Of a stretch of DNA of 11,591 nt, positions 7,889 through 11,591 are shown one piece after another (position 1 is the first letter of the stretch; each line of letters opens with the position of its first letter). The stretch covers positions 1 to 11,591 of the forward strand of contig UQYD01000047.1 in NCBI GenBank assembly GCA_900545305.1. The letters are read 5' to 3'. The position numbers and the translations under genes were made by a program. This stretch comes from an uncultured Eubacterium sp. GTDB lineage: Bacteria; Bacillota; Clostridia; Lachnospirales; CAG-274. The notes below the pieces were generated by a model that saw only the letters and a program-made list of their open reading frames with translations, searched no databases and was not told the DNA's origin.

Positions 7889-8125
7889 TCACACCTCTGA
7901 CATAGGTTTAAAGTTACTTTCTTTAAAAGTTCCATCTGATTTTTCTTTTAAAATCTTAACTTGTTGTTCAACATTTTCAAGTTTTTGAGAACACTGCATT
8001 GATATTTCAATGCCTTCTTTGTAAAGCTTGACTGCTTTTTCAATACCAATATCCATACTTTCCATTTCGTCTACAATGGTTTCTAGTCTATTTAGCAATT
8101 CCTCAAAGGTTTTCTTTGTAGCCAT
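7889..8125 (-). CDS. xseB: Exonuclease VII small subunit
   Basis: XseB is the small helical subunit that packs in several copies around XseA to form exonuclease VII, a metal-independent nuclease that degrades single-stranded DNA to short oligonucleotides. The 78-residue length is normal. The sequence shows FEELLNRLETIVDEMES at about 7-23 and a second helix, GIEKAVKLYKEGIEIS, then CSQKLENVEQQVKIL. These are the family's two amphipathic helices. ATG 8125 lies within the end of xseA: the genes overlap by 23 bases, and the GAGGAA ribosome site is inside xseA, so the subunits are probably translationally coupled. The TGA stop overlaps the rejected GTG start of ispA. Confidence 0.95.
   Translation of the reverse strand: MATKKTFEELLNRLETIVDEMESMDIGIEKAVKLYKEGIEISMQCSQKLENVEQQVKILKEKSDGTFKESNFKPMSEV
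7893..7898 (-). promoter_or_regulatory. Ribosome binding site that fixes the ispA start
   Basis: AGAGGT within the last codons of xseB is 6 bases from ATG 7886 and directly abuts GTG 7892, so the ATG is the sensible start. Confidence 0.8.
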
Positions 8126-9323
8126 TATTGTTCCTCACTTCCTCAACTGTGGCAGTAATATTGCCGTCATTAAATACTACGTTAATTTTATCTCCAACGT
8201 TAATATTTTTAGCACTACGTATAAGTTTTTGACTATCATCATAAGTAAGAGAATACCCTTTTTGTAGTATTTTTAAAGGAGATATATTTTCTAAATTATC
8301 AATTCTGTGCTTTAGGTTTTGACTTGCAAGTTCAATCTTGCTTTGCATTTTATTTAGCAACCTATTCTGTAATTGAGAAACGTACAATTCATTATCATAA
8401 ATATTATCTGCAAATCCTGTGAAACAATGCTTTGTAGATAATGTTTGTAAAGTGTTTTTACTAGAACTCAATATAGAATCCATCAAATAATTAAGTCTTC
8501 TATAGTTATTCATAACAGCTAAAGACATACCCTCATTTTCAGGTACTGCTATTTCAGCAGCTGCAGAAGGAGTTGGAGCTCTCATATCAGCAATAAAATC
8601 GGCAATAGTAAAATCAGTTTCATGTCCTACAGCAGAAATTATGGGGATTTTGGAGTCAAAAATAGCCCTAGCTACCATTTCTTCATTAAATGCCCATAAA
8701 TCTTCAATAGAGCCACCACCTCTGCCTACAATAATAGTATCTGCCTGCCCCCATTTGTTTACGGACTCTATAGCATTAGCTATGCTTGGAGCAGCATCAT
8801 CTCCTTGTACTAGAACAGGGATAACTACTATCTTAACATTAGGATTTCTTCTACCAGAAACATTTATAATATCCCTTACGGCAGCACCTGTAGGAGATGT
8901 AATAACAGCTATACATTTAGGATAAGAAGGAATATCTTTCTTGTATTTTGGGTCAAACACACCTGAACGTTCAAGACGTTCTTTTAATTGTTCGTAAGCA
9001 ATATACAAAGCACCTTTTCCAGCTGGCTCCATATTAAGAGCATAAAACTGATACTGCCCTGTCTTTTCATACAGAGAAATATATCCGTTTATTAAAACTT
9101 TCATACCGTCTTCAGGCATAAATTTTAACTTTTCAGCATAGCTACGGAACATTACGGCATTTACTGACGCCCCACTATCCTTTAATGTCATATAAAAATG
9201 ACCAGAGGAATGTGCTTTAAAATTAGAAATTTCAGCCTCTATGTAAATATCTTGCAAAAAGACATCGTTTTCAAATAATCTCTTTATGTAGTTATTAATT
9301 TGAGAAACTGAATAAACTTTCAT
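8103..9323 (-). CDS. xseA: Exonuclease VII large subunit
   Basis: XseA is the catalytic and DNA-binding subunit of exonuclease VII, used in mismatch repair and single-strand DNA clean-up. The 406-residue length is slightly short but within the Gram-positive range. An N-terminal OB-fold is at about 3-100, with IYIEAEISNFKAHSSGHFYMTLKD split across 26-49. The catalytic domain carries ITSPTGAAVRDI at 141-152, VGRGGGSIEDLW at 199-210 and SAVGHETDFTIADFIADMRA at 230-249, followed by PTPSAAAE. A helical stretch (about 265-375) fits the XseB-binding coiled coil. The C-terminus has the typical LKILQKGYSLTYDD segment. The ATG at 9323 overlaps the nusB TAA by one base (TAATG), with an AAGGAAG ribosome site upstream. 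No frame damage is visible. Confidence 0.97.
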   Translation of the reverse strand: MKVYSVSQINNYIKRLFENDVFLQDIYIEAEISNFKAHSSGHFYMTLKDSGASVNAVMFRSYAEKLKFMPEDGMKVLINGYISLYEKTGQYQFYALNMEPAGKGALYIAYEQLKERLERSGVFDPKYKKDIPSYPKCIAVITSPTGAAVRDIINVSGRRNPNVKIVVIPVLVQGDDAAPSIANAIESVNKWGQADTIIVGRGGGSIEDLWAFNEEMVARAIFDSKIPIISAVGHETDFTIADFIADMRAPTPSAAAEIAVPENEGMSLAVMNNYRRLNYLMDSILSSSKNTLQTLSTKHCFTGFADNIYDNELYVSQLQNRLLNKMQSKIELASQNLKHRIDNLENISPLKILQKGYSLTYDDSQKLIRSAKNINVGDKINVVFNDGNITATVEEVRNNNGYKENL

Positions 9324-9736
9324 TAATTTGCTTCCTTATACCTTACAACCTTGCCCAATACCCCGTTTATAAAAGAAGGTGCTTTATCTTCACTAAATTC
9401 CTTGGCTAACTCTACTGCCTCATTTACAGAAACCTTATTAGGAATATCGTCATCAAACATAATTTCATAAACGGCAATACGCAATATTGCCTTATCAACT
9501 GTAGACAATCTATCTACACTCCAACCAATAGAAAACTTGTCAATTATACTATCAATTTTTTCAACATTTTCTAAAATTCCAGTATATTCATTTTTGATAA
9601 AAAGAATATCTTTTCTTTCAAAGTTTTCGTATTCATTTCTGTATGTTTCAATGCTTTCGTGAGTATTGATTTCTTTATTAAACTCATTTTGGAACATTAA
9701 ATTAAAAATATGTCTTCTAGCGTCTCTTCTACTCAT
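9323..9736 (-). CDS. nusB: Transcription antitermination protein NusB
   Basis: NusB binds boxA RNA together with NusE (ribosomal protein S10) to prevent premature termination in rRNA operons. From ATG 9736 the protein has 137 residues, the usual length, and is all helical. It begins MSRRDARRHIFNLMFQNEF, matching the family's classic N-terminus, and contains IGWSVDRLSTVDKAILRIA and VSVNEAVELAKEFSEDKAPSF-INGVLGKV, the conserved C-terminal motifs. An upstream in-frame ATG at 9781 would add 15 residues, but those lie inside the Asp23-like gene with no ribosome site. ATG 9736 has AGGAG (9747-9743) 6 bases away and is preferred. The stop of the Asp23-like gene is one base upstream of this start, so translation is coupled. 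The folD gene found after nusB in Bacillus is missing; xseA follows directly. Confidence 0.96.
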   Translation of the reverse strand: MSRRDARRHIFNLMFQNEFNKEINTHESIETYRNEYENFERKDILFIKNEYTGILENVEKIDSIIDKFSIGWSVDRLSTVDKAILRIAVYEIMFDDDIPNKVSVNEAVELAKEFSEDKAPSFINGVLGKVVRYKEAN

Positions 9737-9737
9737 T

Positions 9738-10106
9738 TTATTCTCCTGTTGTACTTTCTTTTGTTTCAATTCCAATAACATTTATGTTTACTATCTGGCA
9801 ATTATGTCCTGTCATAGCCTCAATAGCATCAGTAACCTTGTCTTGAATTTTACTTGCAACTTCATTTATATTGTAATCATAATAAATTACTACAGAAATA
9901 GTAATGGAAATATCATCATTTTCTTTAATGATACTTACTCCTCTATTATGATTTTTCTTGCTTATTTTATCAATTAGGTCGGTTCTAAGTGATGTAGTTA
10001 CAGAAACAACTCCATCAACCTCAAGGGTAGCAGTTTTAGCAATCTTTTCAATAACATCATCAGAAATAACAATATCTGCTGAATTAATATTTTGCTCGTT
10101 GTTCAT
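9738..10106 (-). CDS. Asp23/Gls24 family envelope stress protein
   Basis: This is a 122-residue protein of the Asp23/Gls24 (YqhY-like) family. Members are small soluble proteins; staphylococcal Asp23 associates with the membrane through AmaP, and Bacillus YqhY has been linked to fatty-acid synthesis control. The family pattern is clear: a start segment ISDDVIEKIAKTATLEVDGV at about 14-33, then VVSVTTS, a beta-rich centre (ISITISVVIYYDYNINEVA) and the helix plus strand SKIQDKVTDAIEAMTGHNCQIVNINVIGI. It is the first gene of the long operon, with a perfect AGGAGGT ribosome site 7 bases from ATG 10106 and a promoter directly upstream. Position before nusB matches Bacillus yqhY. No accBC genes are seen next to it. 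The role here is unproven. Confidence 0.93.
   Translation of the reverse strand: MNNEQNINSADIVISDDVIEKIAKTATLEVDGVVSVTTSLRTDLIDKISKKNHNRGVSIIKENDDISITISVVIYYDYNINEVASKIQDKVTDAIEAMTGHNCQIVNINVIGIETKESTTGE
9743..9747 (-). promoter_or_regulatory. Ribosome binding site that fixes the nusB start
   Basis: AGGAG lies within the last codons of the Asp23-like gene, 6 bases from ATG 9736. The alternative ATG at 9781 has no such site, so the shorter NusB is preferred. Confidence 0.85.
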
Positions 10107-10113
10107 TAAACGT

Positions 10114-10120
10114 ACCTCCT
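10114..10120 (-). promoter_or_regulatory. Consensus ribosome binding site of the Asp23-like gene
   Basis: AGGAGGT on the minus strand is a full match to the anti-Shine-Dalgarno sequence, 7 bases from ATG 10106. It is the strongest ribosome site in the window and fits an abundant protein. Confidence 0.9.
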
Positions 10121-10136
10121 ATATAAAACTACTTAC

Positions 10137-10164
10137 ATTATATCACATATTTGAGTTTTTGCAA
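10137..10164 (-). promoter_or_regulatory. Sigma-A-type promoter of the asp23-nusB-...-recN operon
   Basis: On the minus strand there is TTGCAA (10164-10159) as -35, a 16-base spacer, and a perfect TATAAT (10142-10137) as -10. TGA directly upstream of the -10 fits an extended -10 element. Transcription would start near 10130, leaving a leader of about 24 bases before ATG 10106, too short for a riboswitch. It is placed between the terminator and the Asp23-like gene, as expected for a new operon. Confidence 0.82.
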
Positions 10165-10195
10165 CAAATACATTTTATATACAGAATTTAATGAC

Positions 10196-10223
10196 AAAAA
10201 ATATGCCGGCAAAATATACCGGC
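10196..10223 (-). terminator. Rho-independent terminator after the 286-residue protein gene
   Basis: Read on the minus strand, GCCGG pairs with CCGGC (plus positions 10219-10223 and 10205-10209). A possible inner T-G pair extends the stem to 6, and the loop is 7-9 bases. After the stem comes ATA and then six T (10201-10196). It lies 17 bases past the stop at 10240 and ends the hydrolase-membrane protein unit. The plus side also has a T-rich run after the stem, so it could work in both directions, although no plus-strand gene needs it here. Confidence 0.85.
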
Positions 10224-10239
10224 TTGTTTCTTGTTTTTT

Positions 10240-11100
10240 CTATTTACTTGCAATACCCCATGCTTCAATATTACCTTCTGGACAAATGAAAAACATATAG
10301 GTATTATTTGTAACATTATAGATATATAAATTACCATCAACAGAAGATGGAGCACCATATCTACCAGTAACATCAAAAATAGGATTGCCAATAAAAGATA
10401 AACCTACAGGAGATTTGATTTTAGGGTCAGTGACTATTACGGATTTTACATATTCTGCACCATCTTTTTTATATGAAACAACAGTAAAACCATTATATTC
10501 ATAAGAATTGTCATCTGTCATAGTTATATTAGCTAAGTGTCTGACATCATGAGTTGTTATTTCTACATTGTCTTCAGATACAACTTCTGTATTTTCTTCT
10601 CCTGATACAGTTTCTACTTCAGTTTTTGTAGTGTTTTCAGCAGCAGCTTTTTCAATCTGATATAATGTCATACCCTTTCCAAAACGGCTGAATACATCAT
10701 TCATACTCATATTTAGAACTATGTATTGATTGTTATATACAAAGCCGTCTGTTGGAGAATCCGTAGGTAATATTTCAACAGATTCATAGTTTTGACCATC
10801 AACCATATGACCAGAAACAATGTTAGATGGATTACCACCTTCGCTTACATAACTATATTCTAAATCAGAATTTGTGGTTGTTTCTGTAGTTGTAGATACA
10901 GAAGTTGTTGCAGGTTCTGTAGTTAGTTCGTTGGCTATTAGACTTACATTACTTCTTGATGCTAAATCATTATCCTCAGATACAACAACTTTAATTTTAG
11001 CTGCGGCTACAGCTGTTGTAATAAGCATAACTCCACAAACTGTTCCCAAAATAATTTTTCTGTTTTTATCTGTTTTTTTCCTGTTTTCTTCTGTTCTCAT
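10240..11100 (-). CDS. Membrane-anchored extracellular protein, unknown function
   Basis: A 286-residue protein I do not recognise. It has a short basic N-terminus (MRTEENRKKTDKNRK), one hydrophobic segment at about 16-34 (signal anchor or uncleaved signal; no lipobox), and a Thr-rich stretch at 59-77 typical of a wall-spanning linker. The outer part appears to hold two related modules. DVFSRFG at 135-141 and DVTGRYG at 243-249 share the pattern D-V-x-x-R-[FY]-G, and each is followed later by a YxYN segment and beta-like strands (EYNGFTVVSY at 201-210; YIYNVTNNTYMFF at 259-271). An acidic, Glu/Thr-rich insert (156-181) splits the first module. This recalls BamE/SmpA-like repeats, which is inference. 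ATG 11100 has an AGGAG site, 19 bases after the hydrolase stop, and the gene ends just before a terminator. Confidence 0.85.
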   Translation of the reverse strand: MRTEENRKKTDKNRKIILGTVCGVMLITTAVAAAKIKVVVSEDNDLASRSNVSLIANELTTEPATTSVSTTTETTTNSDLEYSYVSEGGNPSNIVSGHMVDGQNYESVEILPTDSPTDGFVYNNQYIVLNMSMNDVFSRFGKGMTLYQIEKAAAENTTKTEVETVSGEENTEVVSEDNVEITTHDVRHLANITMTDDNSYEYNGFTVVSYKKDGAEYVKSVIVTDPKIKSPVGLSFIGNPIFDVTGRYGAPSSVDGNLYIYNVTNNTYMFFICPEGNIEAWGIASK

Positions 11101-11119
11101 TTTTTTATCTCCTGCTTAT

Positions 11120-11591
11120 TTATTTCTGTAAAAATTCCATAACCAATGAATTAAATTCATCAGGGCTTTTAAATAAATAAAAATGGTCGCCATTTACAAT
11201 CTTTAGTTCGGCATTAGGTATATTTTTAGTAATAAGTTTAGCATGACTTATTTTAATCATATCTTTATTACCGTTAATTACCAATGTTTTAGACTTTATT
11301 ACATTGAGCATAGATGGTTTTAAATTAGGTTCTTTCACCATTAGAGCAAACATTTCTTTATTAGCTGTAAGTTTTTTATCAATTTTAGATAATATACAAC
11401 TGGATAAGTATCCTAGCATTATCATAAGACCTGTAGTAAATGTTAAGCCGGAAAATTTAATATTACCACCAACTAAAATTAATTTATCTACCATGTCCGG
11501 ATTTTTTATTGCAAACATCATTGCAATATTTGCACCGTCACTAAAACCAAGTAGGTTTATTTTTTTATAGCCTAGATAATCACATAAATTT
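11120..11591 (-). CDS. Alpha/beta hydrolase, C-terminal part (5' end outside window)
   Basis: The open frame enters from the right edge and gives 156 residues before a TAA. Its codons upstream of the first visible ATG (11521) read in frame to the edge and include NLLGFSDGANIAMMFA. This contains the nucleophile elbow G-x-S-x-G (GFSDG), with the Ser codon at 11542-11540, so the gene starts outside the window and 11521 is not its start. Downstream come NPDMVDKLILVGGN, a variable cap-like segment, then TLVINGNKDMI with a probable acid residue (Asp), and IVNGDHFYLFKSPDEF with the probable catalytic His. A serine hydrolase triad is therefore complete. The substrate is unknown; esterase or lipase-like roles are possible. 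It shares a transcript with the 286-residue protein downstream, which starts 19 bases after this stop. Confidence 0.9.
   Translation of the reverse strand, partial: NLCDYLGYKKINLLGFSDGANIAMMFAIKNPDMVDKLILVGGNIKFSGLTFTTGLMIMLGYLSSCILSKIDKKLTANKEMFALMVKEPNLKPSMLNVIKSKTLVINGNKDMIKISHAKLITKNIPNAELKIVNGDHFYLFKSPDEFNSLVMEFLQK

Noticed and set aside
9737..9781. Longer NusB with 15 extra N-terminal residues
   Set aside because: The extra segment is inside the Asp23-like gene and lacks a ribosome site, while the MSRR start has an ideal one and matches the family N-terminus.
10107..10136. Possible leader RNA or riboswitch in front of the Asp23-like gene
   Set aside because: The inferred leader is only about 24 bases, enough for a ribosome site and nothing more.
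10872..10925. Repeat-like run of Thr codons, first suspected to be a DNA repeat
   Set aside because: The codons vary (ACA, ACT, ACC-like mixes with Ser and Glu), so this is a Thr-rich protein linker and not a tandem DNA repeat.
1..11591. Mobile element, phage, CRISPR or defence island
   Set aside because: No transposase, integrase, inverted terminal repeats, regular spaced repeats or nuclease-defence genes are visible; composition is even and the gene order is a conserved housekeeping cluster.

Overview
The window is a low-GC (about one third G+C on a rough count), gene-dense stretch read entirely from the minus strand. It looks like a chromosome of an anaerobic Firmicute of the class Clostridia. 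The evidence is the AT-rich codon use, AGGAGG-type ribosome sites, Gram-positive lipoprotein signals, and a close match to the housekeeping gene cluster known from Bacillus and Clostridia (asp23-like, nusB, xseA, xseB, ispA, dxs, tlyA, argR, recN). I cannot name a genus.

In transcription order (right to left), the window opens with the C-terminal part of an alpha/beta hydrolase (11591-11120). A membrane-anchored extracellular protein of unknown function follows (11100-10240). This first unit ends at a Rho-independent terminator (10223-10196). A sigma-A-type promoter with an extended -10 (10164-10137) then starts the main operon: Asp23/Gls24 protein, nusB, xseA, xseB, ispA, a divergent-PAP2 membrane protein, dxs, tlyA, nadK, argR, recN and a lipoprotein that runs off the left edge. 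After this promoter every gap is 16 bases or less, several genes overlap, and I see no internal terminator, so one long message of 12 genes is the simplest reading. The window has no stretch over 300 bases without a gene. The longest is the 133-base promoter/terminator gap at 10107-10239.

The operon mixes several core jobs. These are antitermination of rRNA transcription (NusB), DNA repair (exonuclease VII XseA/XseB, and RecN), isoprenoid synthesis (Dxs of the MEP pathway and IspA farnesyl diphosphate synthase, with a PAP2-related membrane protein between them), rRNA 2'-O-methylation (TlyA), NADP supply (NadK) and arginine regulation (ArgR). Compared with the familiar Bacillus subtilis order, folD is absent between nusB and xseA, the PAP2-related gene and nadK are extra, and a lipoprotein follows recN where spoIVB-spo0A usually lie.

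I see no tRNA, rRNA, CRISPR array, insertion sequence, phage gene or defence system, and nothing that amounts to an undescribed system. The less explained parts are the two surface proteins at the edges and the PAP2-related protein. Reading ribosome sites by eye led me to prefer downstream ATG starts for nadK, ispA and nusB.
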